Below, piece by piece: positions 1-12,214 of a stretch of DNA of 64,000 nt. Source of the DNA: Imbricaverruca yamaguchii. Taxonomy: Eukaryota; Arthropoda; Thecostraca; Neoverrucidae. Numbering within the stretch: the stretch's first letter is position 1; each line of letters opens with the position of its first letter. Where the stretch lies: assembly GCA_034440575.1 (NCBI GenBank), contig JAOTOL010000849.1, positions 62,001 to 126,000 of the forward strand, given 5' to 3'. Position numbers and translations under genes: made by a program. Under the pieces are notes generated by a model. It saw only the letters and a program-made list of their open reading frames with translations, searched no databases and had not been told where the DNA came from.

Positions 1-3000
1 CCACGACCAGTACTATTTGCTGAGCCCCAAACATGGTGACGTGCGTTAAAGTCACCGGTGCACGGTTCGACGGGAAGGTTTCTCCGGCGGTCTCATGTGT
101 AATGAAGTTTTGCTCCCCAGAGCTTTTCCCCGGTCGGCCGACTTTACGACTGGCGACACCCACAGGAAGCTTTGCTACATCACAGCACGAGGTCGAACAT
201 TCTCTAATTGAGTTAACAGACCGATTATGGGATCCACTATACAAATCACGGCCATTCACATTCATTTCCCAATAATTCACAATCATTCAGAGTCAAATGC
301 AAACAACGCATCAATACGAGTTACGATGAGCAGCACATACAATCCTACGTATGTCATTAACAAGCAGCAATGCACATCCGAAACCACCACATTCAAAGCA
401 AATACAATAAAGTTCAATTTCCGACGAGCATGCGAAGAAGTGCCGAATCACCATAGCGTTCGATGTTCACTGAAGATTCTGTCCACGGTGTGACAGGTAA
501 GGCGAGGCATCTGCCTGCCCACCTCAGTGTGCCTCGGGGGCATCACTCGAGTAGCTACCGCTTCAGTTTTCAAGAGCACCATACGGCCAGGCACTGTACA
601 GCCTGGTCCATTGGATGCAATGGCAGCGCGCCTCGGACAGCGCCAGTAGTGACCAAGCGCAGCCCTGAAGCGCAGCTCCGTATGACCAGTGGTGTGGTCA
701 GTCCGACTAGTCGGAGTTGCCAGCGGTGCTGGAATCAGCACCGTCTCGATTACGGTCAGCTCCCTGTGGGAGATTAGTGAACGGTGACGATATGAACTGG
801 AAGGACTCCAGCTCAAGTTAGTCAGTCACTGTCTCCATGTTCATCAGATGAGGTCAGCTTCTCTTCACCGGGTGGTAGGGCAGGAGTGGTTAACTTGATG
901 TAGGCAGGGGACAAAACTCGGTTTTGCAGGGGCAGGCATCCAGGATTAAGTGTTCATTTTAGCCACTAAACAAAATTAATACAACAACTTCACAAGCTTC
1001 AACGATCAGAAGAACCTCAGATATAACTAGTTAGTCTATCACAATCAACCACTAACATTCATACATCCAATTAGACACATGTCAGCAGCATCAATATCTC
1101 CATCCATTCTACAAGACATCAACTTCAATCATACAACAGCTCTAAACATCCACATCAACATTTAAAATGGCAGCTGACATGTAAACATCTCTCAATCCAT
1201 TCTAGCATAGGTGGCACTATCCACGTTGTGTCAGTTCGGTATAGGTGGCGCTAATAGCGAGTTATTCCTAAGTTCCGATGGGTGGCACCACACATCTACC
1301 TAATTTTTTCTGTCAGGTGACTGTACTCACGCAACGTTATTCACACCATTGATGGCGCTACCGGCGCTCCGGTGTTCCCGTATTGGTGGCGTCACTGCGC
1401 CCGTCCGGAATATCAACTAAAAACAAGTACACTCCAAACAAAAGTTCATTATATGACCTGGACAGTCAGGGTTCATACAAAAGCAAAAATGTGAGCAATG
1501 GGAACGATTTCCTCCATACATACTCCACAAACATTCGCGTCTTACAAGACACCAGGGATCAGCATGCGTTGCTCTGTCATTGTACTCTCTCGCATGTCTT
1601 ACAAGACACCAGGGATCAGCGTGCGTTACTCTGTCATTGGACTCTCTAAGTCTCGACAGAACCGAGAGGTTAATCAAGCTTCAGTATGAGCTCTCGTGAG
1701 CTCAAGCAACGGCTTAACCCAAGGTAAGTGACCCACTAGCCAAGTAGCTTCTGAGTGCTCAGGTTAGTCAACCATTCTTGCACCGAAATCCGTACAGACT
1801 GTGACCTACTAGTCCAGCAGCCTCTCATTAAATTTTTTCTAAGTAGGTGCCATCTATTTTAAAAGCGCGTTGGAGTTCCGTACAATACTACAGTTGAATG
1901 TAACCTTAATTTGGGCATTGTTCTATTTACTATTTACTTATATAAGTTAACCTCTTTGTCCATCTGAATTCATTACAAGAACTCACAAATTTAATTATAA
2001 CTCACTGAATAATTGTTTGATTTCTTCCTCAAACCCTCAGCTCATATCTCATGTCATATTTAAATAATACTGTTGCCTGGGATTCAACTTATTTAATCCA
2101 GTAATAATTTTCTAAAATAATTTGTATTTAATGAAGCAACCATTTTCGAAAATAATTCTCACAAACATTAAGCTTCACTAATTATATGTTTCAATTTCGT
2201 ATCAGAGTTCACACAATGATTTACAAGTATGGCAAACAACAAACAGCATACAAAACAATGTTATAAAATTATATAACACACCTCTAGTAGTGGCCAAAAT
2301 TCAAAAAGGTGTTTTAGCAGGGTTTTGGGAATGCCCGGACTCACGGTTTACTGGCTGAGCAGGATTCAGGTGTGAAGACGGCTGCAGTGGTGAATTTTCA
2401 TTGAAGCCTACAGTTTCCTCTGGTACAGCAGTTGCTCCTCTCGACGATGGCTACCTGTTTTGACTTAGGCACCATGATTAGATTCAATCCTGAATTATTG
2501 GCAATTTCATGCATTTACTTGTTTCATCCCAGTTCATGAACACAAACCAAATCCAATGTCACTTAGGCGCCAGTTGTAATGAAGTTTTGCTCCCCCATAG
2601 CCTTTTCAGACATTTTTCCCACTTTCTCTGGGGTAAACTTCTATAGGCACGCGAATAGACTACGAACCTCGATGTTCGCGATTTTGTGAACCCGGTTATG
2701 AGTCTCCATCTCAGAGCTCTGGGCCATCTCACAGTTATTTGCATCCAGGTCTTCATATAAACTCAGTCTGATATCATCTCAATCTCTTGTTAGGAACGTT
2801 CACACACAATCTCCAACTTGTACACAGATCGGTCTTCAAACATACTAACTCCCATCTCGCAAGGATACTACATCTCAACAGTTATACAGCGGTTTCAGAC
2901 AGTCGCAGACATACCTTTAGTAGTCAGCCCGGGCGGCTGGTCACCGGCCAGCCGCCCTGCAGCGTCCACTCAGAGAGAACGAGAAGTCAACTGAGGTGAC

Positions 3001-3504
3001 TGAAGAGCGATCTGCCTCGCTCGGCGACTATATAGCCTCAGGGCAACCGCCCTTGGCCACACGCCAGAAACCACGTCATCGTCACGTGGCTCTAACTAAC
3101 CAGAGCGATGCCCGGACTCGATGCACTACAGCAGCGGGTCAGACTGTCTGTATCAGACATTCCTCCAGCTCAGACACCTCTGAGCCTCGGCCCCGGTCGG
3201 CCGACTCTACGACTGGCGACAGACACATTAACCCATAACATGTTAACGTAAGCTGAACCGCACAGATCGGAGACAACCGGTAGTTCATGGCGTTGCGGCC
3301 CAGAAAAAGCTGTCACATCACCATACACCCATGACGGCCACATCCGACCGTCAGACACTGATACGTCAACTTCCGTCAGAACATCAGAGACAGCGGCGTC
3401 CGCGGTCGCCGACGGCGTCAAGGTCAGCTATGTAACTTGAGCGGAGGGGATGGGTCACAATAGCCACTGGCCTCGACAGACCGGCTGGCGGCGACTGCCT
3501 GAGT
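1..3504. other. Non-coding region, no gene recognised
   Basis: I see no convincing gene here. Open frames are short and have no recognisable domain. Three structures stand out: a 57-bp tandem duplication (1541-1654), a shared sequence at 97-170 that recurs in two pieces at 2576-2608 and 3187-3225, and several copies of a GGTGGCGCT-type motif between 1210 and 1390 that resembles the core of the 78-bp satellite near 51.5 kb. The stretch may be an intron of the knirps-like gene or intergenic DNA; the sequence does not decide. Confidence 0.5.
1541..1654. repeat. 57-bp tandem duplication
   Basis: Two adjacent copies begin with CTTACAAGACACCAGGG at 1541 and 1598. They differ at only a few positions. 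It is a local duplication with no visible coding role. Confidence 0.85.
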
Positions 3505-4050
3505 AGTGGTGGGTTGGAGCTTGGGGGGCGTCGACATCAAGGGTCACTTTGCGCCCATAACTAAATTTTAATCACTCTACGGTGCTGCTATCATATCTTG
3601 CTATCTATCTTCACGGGTGGGGGTATATCACGTCAAGGCGAACACGTCGAATGAACGTAAAAATATTCCCAGACGCCACGACCTCAGAGCCCTATAAGCA
3701 TACGTAAAGAGGAGTCGGTATTCAACCGCCCTAAAATCTGGCGTCGTAGAGGAGCTAGTAGTGTACAGCCAACCTAAAACATGGTAGACGGTAAGCGGGT
3801 GAGAGCAACGCGGACATAGAGGTCGGTCGTTTCCGGTAAGCATGTAACTGTGTGTTGCGAATGTATGACCTATTCTCAATCGGCAGAGTATTACTTCTTC
3901 CCGGCGTTTGATTCGGTCAGAGGACAGCCACTTTCCTAGTGTCGGTTTTAAAACTCTGAGCATACTACACTTGGAATTCCAGGTTCGTTGCCATTCTGAC
4001 CGTATATTTGATAATATAGTGGAGTATAGATCCCTTGGAGGGAGCCGTAG
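3505..4050 (-). mobile_element. LINE D, 3' part (I-like, RNase H tail region)
   Basis: This is the 3' end of a minus-strand non-LTR retrotransposon. Residues encoded at about 4050-3628 resemble the region after RNase H in I-like LINEs, with a CRLRIGHTFATH segment and a C-x2-C zinc-knuckle remnant (CPRC). The end at about 3515-3560 carries the family hairpin (GGGCG paired with CGCCC) followed by a decayed tail. The coding frame continues across a gap at 17830: the reading just before 17830 on the minus strand (VVRLR) joins the reading beginning at 4050. This shows that LINE A inserted into LINE D. The element is dead, with stops and frameshifts. Confidence 0.7.
4041..4050. repeat. Target-site duplication of LINE A, left copy
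   Basis: GGAGCCGTAG lies directly before the TTAGTTAGTTATT tail of LINE A. It recurs exactly at 17820-17829, directly after the 5' end of LINE A. Ten matching bases flanking the element, plus the restored LINE D frame, support a retrotransposition event. Confidence 0.8.
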
Positions 4051-4110
4051 TTAGTTAGTTATTAGGGCTTTAGGGCGCATCGACTACATTGGTCATGTAG
4101 CGCCCATAAC
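4051..4110 (-). promoter_or_regulatory. LINE A 3' hairpin and tail
   Basis: On the sense strand GGGCGC pairs with GCGCCC, and inside it CTACAT pairs with ATGTAG around a GACCA loop. The tail that follows is made of TAAC-type repeats. Other copies have CTGCA/TGCAG at the inner stem, so both sides have changed together. This is likely the RNA end recognised by the element's reverse transcriptase, an inference from how LINE 3' ends work. Confidence 0.7.
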
Positions 4111-4258
4111 AATACAACTTACTTACACGTCGATATATCGCACATCCTAGCTAGTTAAGCATGCAGAATAATAGTCGACACAACGAATCGTACATAAAAA
4201 TAAAATATGGCAACCTTCGACATTTTCAACTTGGTGCATATATTACTGAAAATGATAT

Positions 4259-7200
4259 TTAAGCGAGGTAGTCAAATAGTCGCCCGGGTCGAACAATATC
4301 CGATTCGTTGGCTAAAACCTCGCTGAGTGACAAAGACTGAGCATGCCTAGTGACGTTTACACTCCTCCTCGTAGCCGGGACAGGACAGCAGAACATGCCG
4401 CACAGATAGGCGGGCGTGACATCTGGGGCAACGTGGCATGTCATCATCAGTTAGCAAGTAAGAGTGAGTGGCATATGTATGTCCAATTCTCAAGCGACAT
4501 AGTGCCACCTCATCTCGCCTGGTCCTACGCGAGCATGAACTTCATTTACCGAGGAGATTCTTGATCGCCTTCAACTTGTTGTCGGGTATTGCGTTCCACG
4601 AGCCTTGCCACTTTGTGAGCATTAAGTCAGAAATGGTTCGGAAATGGTCACGGGCAAGTGGTAGTGTTCGTGTACATGGAGCTTGCGACGCGCGTTTTGC
4701 AGCAGCATCAGCTAGGTTATTTCCTGGGATGCCCACGTGACTCGGGGTCCAACATAGCACCACTCTTTTACCTGTCTGGTAGACACTGGTGAGACGAGTT
4801 AAGACGTCCCGTAAAATGGGGTTTGACGGATTGTGTGTCCTCAACGCTAAAAGGCTACTTAAAGAATCCGTCAAAATAATGTGGAGTAGATGATCTGATA
4901 CTTCAATGAAACAAATAGCTTTCAGAATGGCAATAAGCTCGGAAGAATACACAGAAGCATGTGCTGGAATGGAAAAGCTTCTCACCACAGTACTTGTAAT
5001 AAAAGCGCTGCCTACGCCGGTCTCATTTCTGGATCCATCGGTGTATGTTGGAACAAATCCAGTGTAACACTCAATGTGCTCCATGGCAATTGCTCTGAAT
5101 TCATGTGGTATAATATCGGATTTCTTTGTGTAGGCGAGGGATGTGTCAACTTCCGGTGTGATCAGTTCCCAGGGAGGCGTTGAAATGTGCTCAGTCCGTC
5201 GAACTCCCTGGAGCCGGAGACCGCTCTCAGAAAAAAAGTCGTCTCATCCTCCCTCCGTAGGGGACTGCTCTCGCAGGGTGTTCGTTTGAAAACAGTGTTA
5301 CCATCCGGTGGGAAAATACATGGGTGTAAGCTGGGTGGTCCGGATATTGCCGTAGCTTACAAGCATATCGCATGCCAAGCTGTTCACGCCGCAGAGAGAG
5401 TGGAAACTCTGTGAACTTCCGCGAGGAGACTCGCCGTTGTAGAGATACGAAATGCTCCCGTGATGATACGAAGGGCAGAGTGGTGGACTGGATCCAATGT
5501 GCGTTTATTCGTCAACCAAGCCCCGTCATAAATAAAACACGCGTTGTCGAGCTTTGATCGAACAAGTGATCGGTATAACAGAAGCAGAGATGAGCGGTCT
5601 GCTCCATAGGTGGCACGAGCCACACATTTTAAGATATTCAAAGTAGTTGCACACCTAGCTCGTACCGTTTTAAGATGTTGTCTGTGTGTCAAGCGTGAAT
5701 CAAATTCCACCCCCAGAAATCTCACTACCGGTTGCACCGGTATCACCTGTCCGTACAGCATGATTTTCATGTTGGGACATACACGGCGGCGACAGAAGTG
5801 TATGGCAACGGTCTTCGCTGTAGAGAAGCGGAATCCATACATGTTGCCCCATTTCTCCAAACACGTGACTGCTAACTGTAGCTGTCGCTCCATCGGTGAT
5901 ATACGTGAGGCGGATGACCACATGGCGAAATCATCAACATACAGATTGCCCAACGGGCGCAGGAAGCGAGTCCCCAAGGTCATTGATCACCACCCCGAAA
6001 ATGGTCACACTTAAGACACTCCCCTGTGGAACTCCGTTCTCTTGGATAAACCAACCAGACAGGCAGTTGCCGACTCGTACACGAAAACAGCGATGTGCTA
6101 GAAAGTTTTGTAAAAATATGCCAAGCTGTTCTCGGATTCCATGTTTGTAGATCTTCATCAGGATTCCCCTGAACCTCGTGGTGCCATAGGCCTTTTCGAT
6201 GTCAAAGCACACAGTTCCTAGATATCGCTTCCTCTTAAAAGCGAGGCGTACTTCGGTGTCCATTGTTAAAATATGGTCAACGGTACTCCTGTTTTTGCGA
6301 AACCCGCACTGCGTATTTGCGAAGATGTCATGCTTTTCTAAAAACCAGGAGAGGCGTCCATTCAAGAGTTTCTCCATAAGCTTACCTAATGCAGACGTCA
6401 GATAGATTGGGCGATAATCTAACGGATCCCGGCCGCGTTTCCCAGATTTCAAGAGTGGGACAACAGTAGCTTGGCTCCACGATGGAGGGTACTCGCCATT
6501 CGTCCATATGTGGTTAAAAGTACGCAAAAGCTCCGCGACCACAGAGGGAGGCAGGTGCTTCAGCAGCTCATTGTGCACCTGATCAGGCCCTTCGGCAACA
6601 TTACGCAACGAGTTAATCGCTGATTCCATCTCAGCCTGGGTAAAACAGATGTTGTACGATAGGTGCTCTGGCGTGGAGAAGTCCATCGAAGTTGATTCAC
6701 AGCGGGCTTTATAACGCATAAATTGTGCGTCTCCGTTGCCGGCGCGGCTAACGTCTGCCAGCGCACGTCCAATCTCGTTGGCCACATCAATCGGGCGAAT
6801 GACCTCACGGCTACCGACCATCAACGTGGGAAGCGGGCCTGCACTGAATCGTCCAGAGATACTCTTGATGCGAGACCAGATTAATGAGGTTGGCGAAGAT
6901 CGATTGAGTGAACCGACATACTCAAGCCACGAAACACGCTTGGCTTCCCGCATAGTGCGCCGGGCGAGGGCCCGAGCACACCTAAACTGTATTAAGTTGA
7001 CAGTGGTGCTGTTAGGATTGAAGGCACGAAACGCACGTCTTCGAACACGAATAGCATCACGGCAATCTTCCATCCACCACGGCACAGGGGTACGTCTAGG
7101 AAATCCAGAGGTCCTGGGAATACTTGAGGTGGCGCATTCCAGGAGAAGTGCAGTGAATTCGGTCACTGGTAGTGGCGGAAACCTTGGTTCGGAGCGGAAA

Positions 7201-7990
7201 GCAGCTTGAGCTTTGTCTTGAAATCTACTCCAGTACGCTTTCTTAAAATTCCATCGCTGCGGGCGCGGGCCTAAAAATGAGCCGTCCAGATAACTTAACC
7301 GGATTGGGAAATGGTCGCTCCTCAGTGGATCGGAGTCCACCGTCCACTCGAGGCACTCAGTTAGCTGCAGGCTAACCAGGCTGAGGTCCAAGGTGGAAGT
7401 TGTTCCCGAGGGTGTGGAAAAGTGTGTTCGTGTTCCCGTATTAATAATGCAGAGCATTTAGTTAAGAATTAAAGATTCCAGGTGGCGACCACGGGTGTTG
7501 ATATCGTCGCATCCCCACAGCGTGTGGTGAGCGTTAAAATCGCCCAAAAGCAAGACCGGTCGAGGCAGCTCAGACACAAAGTTGGCGAGTTCCACGGTGG
7601 GGAACACATTCCCTGGAGGCAGATATACAGAGCACACTGTAATGAGCCTGCGCCCAAAAAGCACACGAGCAGCAACCGCCTGGAGTGTAGTACGCAAGGT
7701 TAATGCTCTCATGGGGGACACTATTATGGACCGCCAGTAGCACCCCACCATATGCCAAAGAATCAGTCACCACATTCTATCCACTCAACACCGTATTGTT
7801 AGGCGAAAGCTTGGTCTCCTGGAGACATACCGCCACAGGGCAGTGCCGGTTTAAGACCACCTGGAGGTCTTGGGCGCTAGTTCTAAGACAGTTCCACAGT
7901 AAAACTGTTGATGTAGAGGTCATAAATATCTTAGAATTTCAAAGTGGTATGTCTATTCATGTGTACAAACTTGCCCCGTCTCAGGCCATA
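4259..7990 (-). pseudogene. LINE A ORF2: endonuclease-reverse transcriptase-RNase H (broken)
   Basis: The endonuclease half (7990 to about 7290) shows CLQETKLSP, LLLGDFNAHHTLWG and SDHFPI, the usual APE-type motifs. The reverse transcriptase (about 6700-5500) shows motif A FDIEKAYGTT, motif B NGVPQGSVLS and motif C YVDDFAMW. RNase H (about 5060-4600) retains YTDGSRNETGVGSAF, SSELIAI, LTDSLSSL and SHVGIPGNNLAD. The post-RNase H segment CRLRIGHTYATH follows in another frame near 4500. One in-frame stop at 7458-7460 and several frameshifts (near 7690, 5980, 5385-5084 and 4541) break it. The catalytic YVDD is intact, so inactivation came from disruption rather than loss of the active site. Confidence 0.85.
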
Positions 7991-8090
7991 GCTCGACTAG
8001 ATGTGACTGAAAAGTAACCATAGGTTATCTTCCTGACATTCCTTTCCGAGAGGCAGTCTGAAGGAAAGTGGACCAGAGTTAACTATGGAA

Positions 8091-8726
8091 CTAGAAGTGG
8101 TTATGATAAAAGGCAGTAAAAAATCTGGTTCCGTCCTCCACCCAAGAGAGAACCTCTGGCAAGCTGGGAGTTCCAGCCCGATCTGGTCCTAGGGACTGGG
8201 TCCTTGGGCGGGAACTTGGCGACTCACCCCCTGGTGGAGAGCCTGATGGTGGTAGGCCTCGTTTTCGGGGCCCCAGACGGGGCGGGGGCGGAGGAGGGCC
8301 CATCTCATTGGGGGACGGAGACGGTCCCTCCACTCGCCGTCGTGGCGATGGGGTGGCCGGCCTCCGAGGAGCCTTCTCGGTTTCTTGGCGACTCCTCTCG
8401 CGGGCCCTTTCCATCTGGACAAGGCGCGCTCGCTTTGCCTCGCGGGCGCCTCTCTCGGCCTCTTGGTATTGGAGGTTGATGTCCTGAATTTTGGTTGATC
8501 GTCGGGACGGAGATGTAGGTGCGGACGTGGAGATCGAGGGTGGGGGCGAGGCCTGGCTTACGGGAAGGAGAGAAGGTTCAGGTAGGGAGGAAGTGGAGAG
8601 GAGAGATTTCGGGATGGTGCTGGGGGATGTGGGGGGCGATGGGACGTTGGGGGGCGGACGGGACGTGGGAGATGGGGATTTCCGGGTAGGTGATGAGGTG
8701 GATGGGGAGGACATAGGGTTGGACTT
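8091..8726 (-). pseudogene. LINE A ORF1, C-terminal proline-rich part
   Basis: This open frame of about 207 residues is rich in Pro and Ser in its first third, then charged and arginine-rich (EREAKRARL-like), then Pro/Gly-rich again. It has no zinc knuckle. LINE B ORF1 ends in a similar Pro/Ser/Arg-rich tail (13552-13899). Its upstream edge (codons for RSFK) abuts the LINE B tail. The matching upstream piece, ending in RSFQ, resumes at 16002. It is therefore the severed C-terminus of LINE A ORF1. The shared AAAGGACCG at the break is the LINE B target-site duplication. Confidence 0.7.
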
Positions 8727-8735
8727 AAAGGACCG
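8727..8735. repeat. Target-site duplication of LINE B, left copy
   Basis: AAAGGACCG sits directly before the ATTGATTGATTATTT tail of LINE B and recurs at 15993-16001. It lies inside the same ORF1 codons on both sides. Confidence 0.7.
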
Positions 8736-11293
8736 ATTGATTGATTATTTGGGCTTAAGGGCGCGTGAACTACTAAGGTCATTTTGCGCCCATAACTCGT
8801 GTAGCTAACAAAGTACAGTATCCAACTTTACGTCGTTCGTAGCCGTCAACATGGTCTTATTGTGGTACAAAGTTTACATGCGAGGAGAATATATTGCGGA
8901 GAACGACACTGAAGATAAGAAGTCCATCAATCGTCCCGACTGGACAATGCTCGAGTTGTCGGAGAGAATATCGCTAATGGAATCCACCTGGTCAGACCCA
9001 AAATGACGTCTACGCTCATCAGCGTAATGAGGACACGATATCAAAACGTGGCGAACTGTTAGCGGTGCATAACATCTCGAGCACAAAGGATTGTCGCCAC
9101 CGCATAGTAAATACCCATGCGTAGCATATGTATGCCCAATACGGAGACGGCATAATGTGACCTCTTCTTGTCGACGTTTGCGACAGGACGAGCCCCATGG
9201 TCGTAAACTTTGTTTGATGGTTCGTAGTTTGTTCGCCGACGTCGCATCCCACATAGCTTGCCACTTGCCTAGGAGGAAGGTGGACACCTCTCGGTAGTGG
9301 TCAGTGGCGGGGAGTGGCAGTGCTCGAGAGCACGGTGCTTTTGCCGCTCGTTTCGCCGCAGCATCCGCCAATTCATTACCGGAAATGCCAACGTGGCTCG
9401 GAAGCCAACATAGAATAACTCGTCGTCCATGGCGTTCCAAATCGGTAAGACGGCTCACAATATCCCGCAGAAGGGGGTTTGATGGATAAAACGTGTTCAG
9501 GGCCATAAGACTACTTAAGGAGTCGGTGAAAATGACATGTCGATCACCCCCAGACACTTCGATATAACACAGAGCTTTCGTAATAGCGACAAGTTCCGAC
9601 GAGTACACCGATGCGTACGTCGGGAGCGAAAACGAGCGGGAGACAGATCCACACACAAAAAGCGCTGCCAACGCCGTCCTCTGTTCGAGAGCCGTCAGTA
9701 TACGTGGCTATCCATCCCTGGAATGTTTCAATATGTTGAAGAGCCCGTGCACAAAATTCTGCTGGATGGATATCGGATTTCCTGATCTTCGCAAGGGATA
9801 CATCCACCTCCGGTGTAATCATCTCCCATGGAGGGGTCTCCATGTTCTGGACTGTACGAATTCCCCGAAGCTTAACTCGACTTTCCCGCAGGAGTCTTCG
9901 AATTCTAACACCGAATGGGGCGACACTCAGGTTTCGTTCCCCTGAAAAAATGGTCAATAGTTGACGCGAAAAGACGTGCGAAAAGGCCGGATGGTCGGGA
10001 AACTGGCGGAGCTTGCAGGCGTAGCGCATTCCTAGCCTCTCTCTGCGCAGAGAGAGAGGCGGCTCGTGCGCTTCGGCTAACAAACTCACGGTGGGCGAAG
10101 TGCGGAATGCTCCGGTCGCGATGCGAATAGCGGTGTGATGAACAGTGTCTAGAGTTCGTTTGGTGGAGTTGCGCGATCCGTCATAGATAAAACAGGCGTA
10201 GTCTAACTTCGCACGTATCAGTGAACGGTAAAGCAGAATAAGAGACTCCCGGTCAGCTCCATAGCTAGTGCGAGAAACACACTTTAATATGTTGAGCGAT
10301 TTAAAACACTTGTCACGGAGTGCTTTCAAATGCTCCTTATAGCTAAGACGTGAATCAAAAGTGATTCCAAGGAACTTCACCGCAGGTGGCATCGGTATCT
10401 GCCTGCCATACAACTTGAGACATAGTTCTGCACAGTTACGCCGGCGACAGAAATGTATTGCAGTTGTCTTTTGTGTTGAAAAGCGGAATCCATCCATTTC
10501 GCCCCACCTCTCGAGTTTCTTCACGGCCAATTGGAGAGATCTAGACATAGTAGATAGCCTGGCTGCGCTACACCAAATAGCGAAGTCGTCTACAAAGAGA
10601 GACCGACCAAGTTGTGGTGGAAGGACGTCGCTAATGTCATTTATCATTATGGCAAACAGTGCTACACTTAACACACTTCCCTGTGGCACGCCATTCTCCT
10701 GCATACATCTTCTGGACAGTTGGTTGCCAACCCGAACACGGAAATGTCGGCCTGCAAGAAAATTCTGCATAAAAATCCCCATTGACCCCCGGATACCGCT
10801 TTTATGTAACTTTGTAAGAATGCCATGGCGCCAGGTCGTGTCATAAGCCGCTTCTATGTCAAAGAAGATGGCGCCGACGTGTCGTTTCTGCTTAAATGCT
10901 ACACGAACTACTGAGTCCAGTGTTAAAATGTGGTCTACAGAAGTCCGGTTCTTCCTAAAACCGCCTTGTGCATCTGAGAAAAAGTCATGCACTTCTAAGA
11001 ACCACGTTAGTCTGGTAGTTACTAATCGTTCCATTAACTTACATAAACACGAGGTGAGTGATATTGGGCGATAGTGGAGCGGTTCTAGTCCACTTTTGCC
11101 CGGCTTCAACACTGGTATCACTAAGGCTCCTCGCCAGGCTACTGGGAAGTCGCCTTGTTGCCACAGATGGTTGAATATGCTTAACAGTACTTCGATCGCA
11201 CATGGAGGAAGATGCTTTATCATTCCGTTATGAATGAAATCCGGGCCTTCGCATACGTTTCTGAGCTTCGCTATGGCGGAAGTCAGTTCGGCC

Positions 11294-11308
11294 ATTGTGA
11301 AAGGCTTG
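11294..11308. repeat. Target-site duplication of LINE C, left copy
   Basis: ATTGTGAAAGGCTTG recurs exactly at 12215-12229. Removing one copy together with LINE C makes the LINE B ORF2 frame continuous through KPFT. Confidence 0.9.
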
Positions 11309-12214
11309 ATTGATTGATTATTTGGGCTTAAGGGCGCGTGGACTACTAAGGTCATTTTGCGCCCATAACTCGTGTAGCTAACAGAGTACAGTATCCAACT
11401 TTACGTCGTTCGTAGCCGTCAACATGGTCTTATTGTGGTACAAAGTTTACATGCGAGGAGAATATATTGCGGAGAACGACACTGAAGATAAGAAGTCCAT
11501 CAATCGTCCCGACTGGACAATGCTCGAGTTGTCGGAGAGAATATCGCTAATGGAATCCACCTGGTCAGACCCAAAATGACGTCTACGCTCATCAGCGTAA
11601 TGAGGACACGATATCAAAACGTGGCGAACTGTTAGCGGTGCATAACATCTCGAGCACAAAGGATTGTCGCCACCGCATAGTAAATACCCATGCGTAGCAT
11701 ATGTATGCCCAATACGGAGACGGCATAATGTGACCTCTTCTTGTCGACGTTTGCGACAGGACGAGCCCCATGGTCGTAAACGTTGTTTGATGGTTCGTAG
11801 TTTGTTCGCCGACGTCGCATCCCACATAGCTTGCCACTTGCCTAGGAGGAAGGTGGACACCTCTCGGTAGTGGTCAGTGGCGGGGAGTGGCAGTGCTCGA
11901 GAGCACGGTGCTTTTGCCGCTCGTTTCGCCGCAGCATCCGCCAATTCATTACCGGAAATGCCAACGTGGCTCGGAAGCCAACATAGAATAACTCGTCGTC
12001 CATGGCGTTCCAAATCGGTAAGACGGCTCACAATATCCCGCAGAAGGGGGTTTGATGGATAAAACGTGTTCAGGGCCATAAGACTACTTAAGGAGTCGGT
12101 GAAAATGACATGTCGATCACCCCCAGACACTTCGATATAACACAGAGCTTTCGTAATAGCGACAAGTTCCGACGAGTACACCGATGCGTACGTCGGGAGC
12201 GAAAGGCTTGTTAT
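11309..12214 (-). mobile_element. LINE C, 5'-truncated copy inserted in LINE B
   Basis: This 906-bp copy contains the 3' UTR, hairpin and tail and most of RNase H (11447-12181). It is nearly identical to LINE B's own 3' end at 8736-9640; I see only scattered differences, such as AACTTT against AACGTT near 9210/11782. It breaks off inside RNase H at about 12200. The last 14 bases (GAAAGGCTTGTTAT, 12201-12214) repeat sequence found just downstream in the target (12220-12233), a filler typical of 5' junctions formed by template jumping. Low divergence suggests LINE B or a close sister was the source. Confidence 0.88.
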
